DNA from: Ellagibacter isourolithinifaciens
Lineage (GTDB): Bacteria > Actinomycetota > Coriobacteriia > Coriobacteriales > Eggerthellaceae
Direction of reading: 5' to 3'
Assembly (NCBI RefSeq): GCF_008831035.1
Contig: NZ_WAJR01000002.1
Location: 142,688-206,687 of the forward strand
Length of the DNA: 64,000 nt
Positions 34,801 through 43,811 of the stretch are shown one piece after another (positions within the stretch are counted from its first letter, which is position 1; each line of letters starts with the position of its first letter). The position numbers were made by a program, and so were the translations under genes. Under the pieces are notes generated by a model that searched no databases, was not told where the DNA came from, and worked only from the letters and a program-made list of their open reading frames with translations.

Positions 34801-36252
34801 ATGGGGTATTCGTATAACCCGAAATCGCTCTGCGCCGATGAGTTCATCAACGACGAGGAAATCTTGGAGACGCTCGCCTTTGCCGACGCGCACAAGGACG
34901 ACGTGCAGCTGTGCTACGACATTTTGGAGAAGTGCAAGCCCCACTTGCACCCGGCAAGCGAACACGGCGCCATGATCACCCATCGCGAGGCGAGCGTGCT
35001 TCTGGCCTGCGAGGACGCGGGGGTGAACGCGGCCATCAAGCAGCTTGCGCACGACATCAAGCAGGCTTATTACGGCAACCGCATCGTTTTGTTCGCGCCG
35101 CTGTACCTGTCGAACTACTGCGTGAACAGCTGCCTGTACTGCCCCTATCACGCCAAGAACCGCGAGATTCCGCGCCGCAAGCTCACGCAAGACGAGATTC
35201 GCGCCGAGGTCATCGCGCTGCAGGACATGGGCCACAAGCGCCTTGCCATCGAGGCGGGCGAGGACCCGAAGCACAACCCCATCGAGTATATTTTGGAATC
35301 GATGGACACCATCTATTCCATCAAGCACAAAAACGGTGCCATCCGCCGCGTGAACGTGAACATCGCCGCCACGACGGTGGAGGAGTACCGCATGCTCAAG
35401 AAGGCCGAGATCGGCACGTATATCCTGTTCCAGGAGACGTACAACAAGGAAGGCTACAAGCGCCTGCACCCGACGGGGCCGAAAAGCGATTACAACTGGC
35501 ACACCGAGGCGATGGACCGCGCCATGGAGGGCGGCATCGACGACGTGGGCTTGGGCGTGCTGTTCGGGCTCGAGAGCTACCGTTACGAGTTCGCGGGCCT
35601 TATCATGCATGCGGAGCACCTGGAAGCCGTGCACGGCGTGGGCCCGCACACTATTAGCGTGCCGCGCGTGAAGCCCGCTATGGACATCGACCCCGACGTG
35701 TTCGACAACGGCATTCCCGACGAGATGTTCGAGAAGATCATCGCGCTCATCCGCATCACGGTGCCCTACACGGGCATGATCATCTCCACGCGCGAGAGCC
35801 AGGCGGTGCGGGAGCGCGCGTTGCGCTACGGCATCAGCCAGATCTCGGGAGGAAGCCGCACGAGCGTGGGCGGCTACACCGAGCAGGCGCGCCCGCACGA
35901 CACTGAGCAGTTCGACGTGAGCGATCAGCGTACGCTCGACGACGTGGTCTCGTGGCTGATCGACCAGGAGCATGCGCCCAGCTTCTGCACGGCGTGCTAC
36001 CGCGCGGGGCGCACGGGCGACCGGTTCATGAGCTTCTGCAAGAGCGGGCAAATCTTGAATTACTGCCACCCCAACGCGCTCGTCACGCTTGCGGAATATC
36101 TGACGGATTACGCCAAGCCCGATACCTCCCAAAAGGGCTTTGCGCTCATCGAGCGCGAACTGCTCAAGGTCGAGGACGAGAAGCGGCGCCGCCAGTGCGC
36201 TGAGGCGATTTCTGCGGTCGTGCACAAGGGCGAGCGCGATTTGCGCTTCTGA
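34801..36252 (+). CDS. hydG: [FeFe] hydrogenase maturase HydG (radical SAM tyrosine lyase)
   Basis: Splits tyrosine to supply CO and cyanide ligands for the H-cluster. The 483-residue protein carries CVNSCLYCPYH (radical SAM motif), the conserved AIEAGEDP block and the C-terminal second-cluster motif CTACYRAGRTGDRFM.SFCKSGQI with its C-x2-C-x22-C pattern. It is third among the hydrogenase accessory genes in this operon after hydE, with a 42-base gap holding AAAGAAGGA. Confidence 0.97.
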   Translation: MGYSYNPKSLCADEFINDEEILETLAFADAHKDDVQLCYDILEKCKPHLHPASEHGAMITHREASVLLACEDAGVNAAIKQLAHDIKQAYYGNRIVLFAPLYLSNYCVNSCLYCPYHAKNREIPRRKLTQDEIRAEVIALQDMGHKRLAIEAGEDPKHNPIEYILESMDTIYSIKHKNGAIRRVNVNIAATTVEEYRMLKKAEIGTYILFQETYNKEGYKRLHPTGPKSDYNWHTEAMDRAMEGGIDDVGLGVLFGLESYRYEFAGLIMHAEHLEAVHGVGPHTISVPRVKPAMDIDPDVFDNGIPDEMFEKIIALIRITVPYTGMIISTRESQAVRERALRYGISQISGGSRTSVGGYTEQARPHDTEQFDVSDQRTLDDVVSWLIDQEHAPSFCTACYRAGRTGDRFMSFCKSGQILNYCHPNALVTLAEYLTDYAKPDTSQKGFALIERELLKVEDEKRRRQCAEAISAVVHKGERDLRF

Positions 36253-36326
36253 TTTGCGGTTCTAGCGAGGTTTTCGCGCGGTGCGGAAGGCGTGCTGCGA
36301 TAGCAAGGCGAAAGGATGGCTCCAAC

Positions 36327-37607
36327 ATGGGTTTGAACGAGACGCCTTCAGGAGAGCGCGTGCGGATCGGGTTCTTCGGCGTGCGCAATGCCGGCAAGTC
36401 GAGCCTGGTGAACGCGGTGTGCGGGCAGCAGGTGGCGCTTGTGAGCGATGTCGCCGGCACCACGACCGACCCGGTGCGCAAGGCTATGGAGCTTCTGCCG
36501 CTGGGGCCGGTCGATATCGTGGACACCCCTGGTATCGACGACGTCGGGGAGCTGGGCGCGCGCCGCGTCGAGCGCACGCGCGAGACCCTGCGCACCTGCG
36601 ACGTGGCCGTGCTCGTGACCGACGTCACGCGCGCGCTGGTCGCAGCCGAGCGCGAGCTTATCTCCCTGTTCGAGGAGCTCGGGCTGCCCTTCATCGTGGT
36701 GCGCAACAAGGCCGACCTTCTGTCGGGGGAAGGGGTTGCTGCGGGTTCGGGCGGCGCTACCGGGGGAGCCGCATCGGGCACCGCCGACTCTTCCATCGCC
36801 CGGGCTGTCGCCGCCCCCGACGCCGGCGCCCCTGCCGCCCCAGTTCGTGCAGAGGTGCTCGCAAGCGCGCGCACGGGCGCGGGCATAAACGAGCTGAAGG
36901 AAGCCCTCGCGCATGTGGGTGGATCGGCCGCGCATGAGCGCCGCGTTGTTGCCGATTTGCTCTCGCCGGGCGACAAGGTGGTGCTTGTCGTTCCCATCGA
37001 CTCGTCGGCGCCGAAGGGCCGCATCATCTTGCCGCAACAGCTCGTCTTGCGCGACGTTCTCGACGCCCATGCGAGCGCTATGGTCTGCCAGCCCGGAGAG
37101 CTCGCCGACCTTTTAGCGGCGGTGCGCGACGTCCGCCTCGCGATCACCGACTCGCAAGCGTTCCAAAAGGTTGCGCGCATCGTTCCAGAAACGACGCCGC
37201 TCACGTCGTTCTCCCTTCTCATGGCGCGCTACAAGGGCAATCTGCGCACGCTTGTGGAAGGCACGGCGGCGCTCGGCGCGCTCACCGACGAGGGCCGCGT
37301 GCTCATCTCGGAGGGCTGCACGCACCATCGTCAGTGCGAGGACATCGGCACGGTGAAAATGCCTGCGTGGATTCGCGGCTATTGCGGCGCGAATCCGACG
37401 TTCGAGTTCACGCAGGGTCGCGGTTTTCCCGACGATGTGAGCGGCTACGACGTGGTGGTGCACTGCGGCGGGTGCATGCTCAACGAGAAGGAAATGCACT
37501 GGCGCCAGAGCGTGGCGGCGAGAAGCGGTACGCCCATGGTGAACTACGGCGCGGCAATCGCCTGCGTGCACGGCATCTTGGAGCGCAGCTTGCGGCCGCT
37601 TATGTGA
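36327..37607 (+). CDS. hydF: [FeFe] hydrogenase maturase HydF (scaffold GTPase)
   Basis: GTPase and iron-sulfur scaffold that delivers the di-iron subcluster to HydA. The 426-residue protein shows P-loop GVRNAGKSS (18-26), DTPG (66-69) and NKAD (127-130). The cluster ligands are visible as CTHH (331-334) and HCGGC (379-383). An Ala/Gly-rich insertion of about 40 residues (133-172) interrupts the GTPase domain directly after NKAD, a place where most HydF proteins have a short loop. It is the last gene of the operon. Confidence 0.95.
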   Translation: MGLNETPSGERVRIGFFGVRNAGKSSLVNAVCGQQVALVSDVAGTTTDPVRKAMELLPLGPVDIVDTPGIDDVGELGARRVERTRETLRTCDVAVLVTDVTRALVAAERELISLFEELGLPFIVVRNKADLLSGEGVAAGSGGATGGAASGTADSSIARAVAAPDAGAPAAPVRAEVLASARTGAGINELKEALAHVGGSAAHERRVVADLLSPGDKVVLVVPIDSSAPKGRIILPQQLVLRDVLDAHASAMVCQPGELADLLAAVRDVRLAITDSQAFQKVARIVPETTPLTSFSLLMARYKGNLRTLVEGTAALGALTDEGRVLISEGCTHHRQCEDIGTVKMPAWIRGYCGANPTFEFTQGRGFPDDVSGYDVVVHCGGCMLNEKEMHWRQSVAARSGTPMVNYGAAIACVHGILERSLRPLM

Positions 37608-37729
37608 TGCGGGCCCGAATCAAGGGGCGGAATTTAAGACCCTACGTGGAAAAATCCCTGTTGCTTCTTCAAATGCGCGCCCTGCGGTGTTATTTTTTCA
37701 CTTTACTGTCCTTTTAGAGAGGGATTCAG

Positions 37730-39235
37730 ATGGTGGAGGAAAAACAGGAGGCGGCTTCAGAGGCTCGGGCTTCAGAAGCTTCGGGAGAGAAGCCCGCGGC
37801 CGCTTCTTCGGAGAAGACGTCTGGCAGCGCGAGGTCGCTCGGCGTTTTCTCGTTCGAAGGAGACATGCCCCTCGCTCAGGCGATACCCCTGGGATTGCAG
37901 CATGTTTTGGCCATGTTCGTGGGCAACCTGACGCCGCTTTTGATCGTGACGGGTGCGTGCGGCCTGGCGGGAGCCGAGTTCGCCGATGTCCAGCTGGCGC
38001 TGCTGCAGAACGCCATGTGGATCGCAGGCGTTGTGACCTTGGTTCAGCTTTTCGGCATCGGCCCTGTTGGCGGTAGGGTTCCTATCATCATGGGCACGTC
38101 TTCGGGCTTCATCGGCGTGTTCAATTCCGTAGCGGCGTCGATGGGCGGCGGCCTCGTTGCCTACGGCGCCATCATGGGCGCTTCGATCATCGGCGGCCTG
38201 TTCGAGGCTGTGCTCGGCTTCTTCTTAAAGCCGCTGCGCCGCTTCTTCCCGTCCATCGTTACGGGTACCGTCGTCCTTTCTATCGGCCTGAGCCTCATCA
38301 GCGTCGGCGTCAACGCGTTCGGCGGCGGCAACAGCGCGGCTGATTTCGGTTCCCCCGAGAACCTGTGCCTGGCGCTTATCGTCCTCGTCGTCATCTTGGC
38401 GGTGAAGCATGCGACGACGGGCTTCGTCAGTGCGTCTTCCATTCTGGTCGGCATCGTTGTCGGCTATGTCGTTGCGGGCATCATGGGGCTGGTCCTGCCT
38501 ACCACAGGCATTAACTCCGAGGGCGTCGAGTACACCAAGGCGTGGGTCCTGAACTGGGATAAGGTCGCTGCAGCGGCATGGTTTGCCATCCCGAACCCGC
38601 TGCCTGTGGCGCCGGTGTTCGACATGCGCGCCATTGCCCCCGTGCTCGTGATGTTCATCGTCACGGCGGTCGAGACCGTCGGCGACATCTCAGGCGTCAC
38701 GCAGGGCGGCATGGATCGCGAGGCGACCGACAAGGAGCTTTCCGGCGGCGTGGTCTGCGACGGCGTGGGCTCGAGTTTCGCGGCTCTCTTCGGCGTTCTG
38801 CCGAACACGTCGTTCAGCCAGAACGTTGGCCTGGTCACGATGACCAAGATGGTGAACCGCAAGGCTCTGGCCTGCGGCGCCGTCTTCCTGATTTTGTGCG
38901 GTCTGTGCCCGAAGCTCGGCGCGGTGGTGTCCATTATGCCGCAGTCCGTCTTGGGCGGCGCGGCCGTCATCATGTTCGCGTCCATCGTGGTGAGCGGCAT
39001 CCAGCTGATCACGCGCGATCCGCTGACCCCGCGCAACCTGAGCATCGTGTCGGTGGCGCTGGGATTGGGCTACGGCATCGGCGCCAATCCCGCCATCCTG
39101 GCGGGCTCTCCCCAGATGGTGAGCCTCATCTTTGGCGGCTCCGGCATCGTTGCCGCCGCGGCGGTCGCCATCGTCTTGAACGTCGTTCTTCCCAAGGACA
39201 AGGCGATTCCTTCGAAAACGGACGCAAACGCATAG
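37730..39235 (+). CDS. NCS2-family nucleobase (uracil/xanthine) permease
   Basis: A 501-residue transporter with about fourteen membrane segments. The N-terminal 40 residues are an Ala/Glu/Ser-rich cytoplasmic tail. NCS2 landmarks are AIPLGLQHVLAMFVGNLTPLL (with the Q-H pair), the motif around ETVGDISGVTQGG, and GVLPNTSFSQNVGLV. It most likely imports xanthine or uric acid by cation symport, because xanthine dehydrogenase genes follow. The 120-base upstream gap holds no purine riboswitch that I can recognise. Confidence 0.93.
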   Translation: MVEEKQEAASEARASEASGEKPAAASSEKTSGSARSLGVFSFEGDMPLAQAIPLGLQHVLAMFVGNLTPLLIVTGACGLAGAEFADVQLALLQNAMWIAGVVTLVQLFGIGPVGGRVPIIMGTSSGFIGVFNSVAASMGGGLVAYGAIMGASIIGGLFEAVLGFFLKPLRRFFPSIVTGTVVLSIGLSLISVGVNAFGGGNSAADFGSPENLCLALIVLVVILAVKHATTGFVSASSILVGIVVGYVVAGIMGLVLPTTGINSEGVEYTKAWVLNWDKVAAAAWFAIPNPLPVAPVFDMRAIAPVLVMFIVTAVETVGDISGVTQGGMDREATDKELSGGVVCDGVGSSFAALFGVLPNTSFSQNVGLVTMTKMVNRKALACGAVFLILCGLCPKLGAVVSIMPQSVLGGAAVIMFASIVVSGIQLITRDPLTPRNLSIVSVALGLGYGIGANPAILAGSPQMVSLIFGGSGIVAAAAVAIVLNVVLPKDKAIPSKTDANA

Positions 39236-39260
39236 AGGTTAGCAGATAAAACGCAAGCGC

Positions 39261-39310
39261 AGAAGGCGCCCCGTGGAACGACGATTCCGCGAGGCGCCTT
39301 CTTTCTGTTT
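39261..39310. terminator. Bidirectional terminator between permease and mocA-like gene
   Basis: Outer stem AGAAGGCGCC / GGCGCCTTCT with an inner GTGGAA / TTCCGC, T-rich on both sides (TTCTGTTT rightward; GCGTTTTATC leftward). Confidence 0.85.
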
Positions 39311-39315
39311 GGCCC

Positions 39316-39927
39316 CTATTTGAGCCCGTTTTCGAGATGCGCTTGAAGGGTTTGCAGGTCATCGGGGGTGTCCACGTCGAAGAGCTCCCATTTGCTAGAA
39401 ACCTCGATGGTGCGCACGCGCTCCTTGTGCGCCTTGGCGACCACGCCGCCGCCCTTGCCGGGCGGAAGCGATCGCAGCTCGTCGAACGACCATGAGGGAA
39501 AGAGCACGGGAGCGCCCGGCGTGCCCCGAAAGCTTGCGCGCCAGATGCAATCGGGGTGGCCCTCAGCGCCGCGAAGAAGCGCAGCGAGGCTGTTTGCGCT
39601 GACGAGCGGCTGATCACCTTGAACGAACGTGACTGTGTCACAGTCCGCCATCTTCTCCATTCCCAAGCGCACGGTGTCGTTTCTTAGGGGCTCATCATGC
39701 AGGACGACTTCGATTCCTCGCATATCGCACAGGCGCGCCACGTCCGAGTGCCGCGTGACCACAACGCGCCTGGCGTACAGCCCACCGGTTGCTCGCAGTA
39801 CGTGCTGGATAAGCGGCACGCCGCCGAGCTCGGCTATAAGCTTGTTCGTTCCGAAGCGGGTGCTCGTGCCCGATGCCATGATGATGCATCCGTGCTTTGT
39901 CTGCGGTCTGCAAGCGGAGTGGGTCAT
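39316..39927 (-). CDS. MocA-like molybdenum cofactor cytidylyltransferase (nucleotidyltransferase)
   Basis: A 203-residue nucleotidyltransferase with the MobA/MocA fold: IIMASGTSTRFGTNKLIAELGG (nucleotide-binding loop), VTFVQGDQPLVS (metal-binding Asp region) and GTPGAPVLF. It is expected to attach CMP to molybdopterin for xanthine-dehydrogenase-type enzymes, which fits the adjacent divergent xdh genes. The ATG at 39927 gives a normal N-terminus, although its ribosome site is weak; the open frame extends upstream. Confidence 0.85.
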   Translation of the reverse strand: MTHSACRPQTKHGCIIMASGTSTRFGTNKLIAELGGVPLIQHVLRATGGLYARRVVVTRHSDVARLCDMRGIEVVLHDEPLRNDTVRLGMEKMADCDTVTFVQGDQPLVSANSLAALLRGAEGHPDCIWRASFRGTPGAPVLFPSWSFDELRSLPPGKGGGVVAKAHKERVRTIEVSSKWELFDVDTPDDLQTLQAHLENGLK

Positions 39928-39997
39928 GATGGGGGCGGGCCTCTGCAAATTCGATGGTTGGTCAGGTGTGTTTTGGGGGATAGCCCCTGGGCCACAG

Positions 39998-40003
39998 TAT
40001 AAT
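39998..40003 (+). promoter_or_regulatory. Consensus -10 of the xdh operon
   Basis: TATAAT in the divergent region before the FAD subunit gene. The only -35-like hexamer is a weak TTGGGG 19 bases upstream. The small inverted repeat GGGGATAGCCCC (39976-39987) between them may bind a regulator. Confidence 0.5.
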
Positions 40004-40064
40004 AGCGCAGACTGTGTAAACCTCAAGTAACGGGGCGAGTGACATTATTACCTTCCAAAAATAC

Positions 40065-40835
40065 GTGCGCCCGCAAAGTCTAGAAGAGGCGTGGGAGCTC
40101 AATCAAAAGAAGCGCAACCGCGTGGTTGCGGGCATGATGTGGTTGAAGATGGGCACGCATTCCTTCAACACGGCCATCGACCTTTGCGATCTTGGTTTGG
40201 ATGCGATCGAGGAGACCGAAGACGAGTTCCGCATCGGCGCCATGGCAACCTTGCGTCAGATGGAGAAGCATCCTGGCCTGGACGTTTACTCCTGCGGCGC
40301 GGTGAAGGACGCGCTGCGCGACATCGTGGGCGTGCAATTCCGCAACGGCGCCACGCTGGGCGGAAGCCTGTGGCGCCGCATGGGCTTTTCCGATGTCGTT
40401 GCAATATTCCTTGCCATGGACAGCTCCGTTGAGCTTTTCAAGGGCGGCGTCGTGCCCCTGGAGGAGTTTGTGCGCATGCCCTACGACAACGACATCCTCG
40501 TCCGCCTGATCGTCAAGAAGCGCCCCGGCGCCTTCGCCTACCAGGCGGTGCGCAAGCAGCGGACCGACCTGCCCACGCTCAACTGCGCAGCGGCCAAGGT
40601 GGGGGAGGAGTACCGCGTCGTCGTGGGTTCCCGCCCGGCGCGCGCGATGCTTCTTCGCGATGAGCGGGGCATTCTCTCCGGCGGCATCACCGAGGAAAGC
40701 GCTGCGGCGTTCGCCGAGTATGCGGCGGCGGCCGTCCCCGTTTCCGGAAACATGTGGGGCTCGGCGGAGTATCGCCGCGCGTTGGTACCCGTGCTTGTGC
40801 GTCGCACCCTGCTGGCATTGGGGGAGGTGCGGTAA
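40065..40835 (+). CDS. xdhB: Xanthine dehydrogenase FAD-binding subunit
   Basis: FAD subunit (CoxM/XdhB family) of a three-subunit molybdenum hydroxylase, passing electrons from the iron-sulfur subunit to an acceptor. The 256 residues from the GTG at 40065 show EEAWELNQKKRNRVVAGMMWLKMG and the FAD loop FRNGATLGGSLWRR. Relatives usually begin about seven residues earlier, and here the frame reads ATT ATT ACC TTC CAA AAA TAC before the GTG (40044 onward). No ATG, GTG or TTG lies in that stretch, so an ATT start is possible. The stop shares a base with the next ATG (TAATG). Confidence 0.88.
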   Translation: MRPQSLEEAWELNQKKRNRVVAGMMWLKMGTHSFNTAIDLCDLGLDAIEETEDEFRIGAMATLRQMEKHPGLDVYSCGAVKDALRDIVGVQFRNGATLGGSLWRRMGFSDVVAIFLAMDSSVELFKGGVVPLEEFVRMPYDNDILVRLIVKKRPGAFAYQAVRKQRTDLPTLNCAAAKVGEEYRVVVGSRPARAMLLRDERGILSGGITEESAAAFAEYAAAAVPVSGNMWGSAEYRRALVPVLVRRTLLALGEVR

Positions 40836-41308
40836 TGGAGGTTACGATCAAGCTGAACGGCAAGACGGTATCCGACGACGTCTCGGCCGATATGCTGCTC
40901 ATTGATTTCGTTCGCGCTCATGGCTGCTTAAGCGTGAAGCGCGGCTGCGAGACGTCTGCTTGCGGTCTGTGCACGGTGCTTCTCGACGGCGAGCCGGTGC
41001 TGTCCTGCTCCACGTTGGTTGCCCGCGCCGATGGGCATAGCGTGCATACCCTCGAGGGGCTGCAGGACGAAGCGTCCGAGTTCGTGGGTTTCATCGCCGA
41101 TCAGGGCGCTGAGCAGTGCGGCTTCTGCAACCCGGGTTTCGTGATGAACACGATCGCGCTTTTGCGCGAGAACCCCGACCCTACCGATGAGGAGATTCTT
41201 TCGTACCTTTCCGGCAACCTGTGCCGCTGCTCGGGGTACGTGGGTCAGCTGCGAGGTATTCGCAACTTCCTCACCAGCAGAAACGTGGAAGGGGGCTCTC
41301 GTGAATAG
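40835..41308 (+). CDS. xdhC: Xanthine dehydrogenase [2Fe-2S] subunit
   Basis: A 157-residue iron-sulfur subunit with two [2Fe-2S] clusters: CETSACGLCTVLLDGEPVLSC (plant-type) and CGFCNPGFVMNT with CRCSGY (alpha-helical). It connects the molybdenum site to the FAD subunit. Its start overlaps the FAD gene by one base and its end overlaps the molybdenum subunit by 8 bases, so the three subunits are translationally coupled. Confidence 0.95.
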   Translation: MEVTIKLNGKTVSDDVSADMLLIDFVRAHGCLSVKRGCETSACGLCTVLLDGEPVLSCSTLVARADGHSVHTLEGLQDEASEFVGFIADQGAEQCGFCNPGFVMNTIALLRENPDPTDEEILSYLSGNLCRCSGYVGQLRGIRNFLTSRNVEGGSRE

Positions 41309-43595
41309 GCCTGACTACCAATCGGTCGGCAAGTCCGTCCGCAAGAAGGACTCGCTGCAGCTCCTTTTGGGCAAGCCCGTGTTCACCGAGGACATCGCGC
41401 CCGACGCGCTTGTGGTGAAGCTCTTGCGAAGCCCCCATGCCAACGCCATCGTGGAAGACATCGATACGTCGAAAGCGAAAAAGATCGCCGGCGTAGTTGA
41501 CGTGTTCACCTGGGAAGACGTGCCGGGGGAGCGCTTCAGCAACGCGGGGCAGACCTATCCTGAGACAAGCCCCTACGACCGCCTGATTATCGACCGCCAC
41601 GTGCGCTATGTGGGCGACGTGGTGGCGATTGTCGCCGCGGAAAACGAGAAGGCTGCCGAGGCGGCCCTTTCGCGCATCAAGGTGACCTACGACGTGCTCG
41701 ATCCCGTGCTGGACTTCCGCGCCGCCAAGGACAATCCCACGCTTGTGCACCCCGAGGACAACTGGCATATGCTCTGCGACTTGGGCGGAGACAACAAACG
41801 CAACCTCGTGGGTACGACTGCCGACGCCGACGGTGACGTGGAGGCGGTGCTCGCCGGCTGCGATATCGTTTTGGAGCGCACCTATCACACGAAGGCCTTC
41901 AACCAGGCCATGATGGAGACCTTCCGCACGTACGCCGAGATGGATTGCTACGGGCGCCTGCATGTGATCTCGTCCACGCAGATCGTGTTCCACGTCCGCC
42001 GCATCTTGTCCCATGCGCTGGGCATCCCGAAAAGCCGCATTCGCGTGGAGAAGCCGCGCATCGGCGGCGGTTTCGGCGCGAAGCAGACCGCGGTATGTGA
42101 GGTGTATCCCGCGTTCGTCACGATGAAGACGGGCCGCCCCGCGATGTGCGTGTTCACGCGAAAAGAGGCCCAAACCTGCGGCTCTCCGCGTCACGAGATG
42201 GAAATCAAGGTTCGCCTTGGTGCGAACGACGATGGGCGCATCCGTGCGCTCGACGTGACGACGCTGTCGAACTCGGGCGCATACGGCGAGCACGGCTGGG
42301 CGACGGTGGGTCTCACCGGGCACAAGTCCATCCCTCTGTACACGGGTTCTTTGGAAGCGTTCAAGTTCACGGCCGACGTGGTTTACACGAACATGCAGCC
42401 CTCGGGCGCGTACCGTGGTTTCGGGGCGACGCAGGGCCAGTTCGCCGTGGAAACCGCGGTGAACGAGCTCGCCGAGATGCTGCGCCGCGACCCGATCGGG
42501 CTGCGCGAGCAGAACATGCTGCGCGAGGGAATGACCATGCCCGCCTACTTCAACGAGGTGGCCAACGCCTGCGCTCTCGATCGCTGCCTGGACCGTTGCC
42601 GCCAGATGTTCGACTGGGAAGCGAAGTATCCCGTGCGCGACATGGGCAACGGCAAGGTTCGCGCTGCGGGTGTGGGCATGTCCATGCAGGGCTCGGGCAT
42701 CGCTGGTATTGACTCGGGGTCGGTCACCGTCAGGCTGAACGACGACGGGACCTATATGCTGGTCATCGGCGCGGCCGACATGGGAACAGGCTGCGACACC
42801 ATTCTGGCGCAGATGGTCGCCGAGCATATGGAATGCTCGGTGGACGATGTTTCGGTGTTCGGCGCCGATACGGACGCTTCGCCCTACGACTCGGGTTCCT
42901 ACGCGTCTTCGACGACGTATGTCACTGGCATGGCCGTTGAGAAGGCGTGTGCGCAGCTGAAGGAGCGGTTGTGCGCCATCGCGGCGGAGGTCCTTGGGTG
43001 CGCGGCGGACGAACTCGCCTTCGAAGGCGGCTGCGTGGTTCGTGAAAGCACGGGCGAGACGGTTTCCCTTCCCGCTATCGCCGAGAAAAGCCAATGCAAC
43101 AGCTGCCAGCTGGCGGAGGCCACCGCGATGCATTCCTCCCCGGTGTCTCCGCCGCCGTTCATGGTGGGCATGGCGGAAATCGAGCTCGATCGCGAGACCG
43201 GCACAGTCGAGGTGCTCAATTTCGATGCCGTGGTCGACTGCGGCATTCCCATCAACCCGGCACTCGCGCGCATCCAGGTCGAGGGCGGCATCGTGCAGGG
43301 CATCGGGCACACGCTCATGGAGGACGTCACCCGCACGTCCAAGGGCGCTATTCGCGAGTCGAGCCTGTTCACCTACCGTTTGCCCACGCGCCTGGATGTG
43401 GGGCAGATCGACGTGGAGTTCGAGCATTCCTATGAGCCCACGGGCCCCTTCGGCGCGAAATCCATCGGCGAGATCGTCATCAACACGCCGGCTCCCGCGA
43501 TAGCGCATGCGATCTACCGGGCGACGGGCGTGTGGCATCGCGAGCTGCCGATTCTGCCGGAGCATGTCCTGCTCGCGAAACCGGAGGCGAGCTAG
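41301..43595 (+). CDS. xdhA: Xanthine dehydrogenase-type molybdenum-binding subunit
   Basis: Catalytic subunit of 764 residues. It starts at GTG 41301 within the end of the preceding gene. Molybdenum cofactor motifs are present: GGGFGAKQ, SGAYRGFGATQGQFAVE, and the C-terminal GAKSIGE with the catalytic Glu. The enzyme hydroxylates purines or related N-heterocycles. Neighbouring nucleobase permease and MocA-like genes support purine use; whether it is selenium-dependent cannot be read here. Confidence 0.93.
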   Translation: MNRPDYQSVGKSVRKKDSLQLLLGKPVFTEDIAPDALVVKLLRSPHANAIVEDIDTSKAKKIAGVVDVFTWEDVPGERFSNAGQTYPETSPYDRLIIDRHVRYVGDVVAIVAAENEKAAEAALSRIKVTYDVLDPVLDFRAAKDNPTLVHPEDNWHMLCDLGGDNKRNLVGTTADADGDVEAVLAGCDIVLERTYHTKAFNQAMMETFRTYAEMDCYGRLHVISSTQIVFHVRRILSHALGIPKSRIRVEKPRIGGGFGAKQTAVCEVYPAFVTMKTGRPAMCVFTRKEAQTCGSPRHEMEIKVRLGANDDGRIRALDVTTLSNSGAYGEHGWATVGLTGHKSIPLYTGSLEAFKFTADVVYTNMQPSGAYRGFGATQGQFAVETAVNELAEMLRRDPIGLREQNMLREGMTMPAYFNEVANACALDRCLDRCRQMFDWEAKYPVRDMGNGKVRAAGVGMSMQGSGIAGIDSGSVTVRLNDDGTYMLVIGAADMGTGCDTILAQMVAEHMECSVDDVSVFGADTDASPYDSGSYASSTTYVTGMAVEKACAQLKERLCAIAAEVLGCAADELAFEGGCVVRESTGETVSLPAIAEKSQCNSCQLAEATAMHSSPVSPPPFMVGMAEIELDRETGTVEVLNFDAVVDCGIPINPALARIQVEGGIVQGIGHTLMEDVTRTSKGAIRESSLFTYRLPTRLDVGQIDVEFEHSYEPTGPFGAKSIGEIVINTPAPAIAHAIYRATGVWHRELPILPEHVLLAKPEAS

Positions 43596-43606
43596 CGCGA
43601 CGGGGT

Positions 43607-43652
43607 TTGGGACAGGGGTTGGGGCGCCGAGGTAGGCTCCCAGCCCGTCCCC
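43607..43652. repeat. Palindromic intergenic repeat, copy D
   Basis: GGGAC...GTCCC hairpin with a GGGGTTGGGG core and CCCAGCCC on the other side. It is related in core sequence to copies C, A and B and is the most diverged member. Confidence 0.4.
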
Positions 43653-43662
43653 TCCTGAGACA

Positions 43663-43692
43663 GTGAGACAGGGGTTGGGTGATTTGTCTCAC
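43663..43692. repeat. Palindromic intergenic repeat, copy C
   Basis: Perfect 8-bp arms GTGAGACA / TGTCTCAC around GGGGTTGGGTGATT. Read on the minus strand it begins GTGAGACAAATCACCC, the same 16 bases as copy B at 58840. Confidence 0.65.
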
Positions 43693-43739
43693 TTTCGCGT
43701 TACTCGTCCGACCACGCCTCGGCTGATTCCCGTTAGGCA

Positions 43740-43779
43740 GTGAGACGAACCGCCCGACCCCCACCTCGCCTCGTCCCAT
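43740..43779. repeat. Palindromic intergenic repeat, copy A
   Basis: GTGAGACGAACCGCCCGACC followed by the closing arm TCGTCCCAT. Differences from copies B and C in both arms keep pairing, which looks like compensatory change. Confidence 0.55.
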
Positions 43780-43811
43780 CTGGCAGGAAAAGCCTTGCTG
43801 TTTCGCTTGCG

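Noticed and set aside
31726..36225. Two very long minus-strand frames opposite hydA, hydE and hydG
   Set aside because: Antisense shadows; the plus strand carries intact H-cluster and radical SAM motifs.
37608..37729. Purine-type riboswitch before the nucleobase permease
   Set aside because: The conserved purine aptamer core and paired arms are not present.
41271..43565. 764-codon minus-strand frame opposite xdhA
   Set aside because: Shadow of the molybdenum subunit, no domain or start signal.
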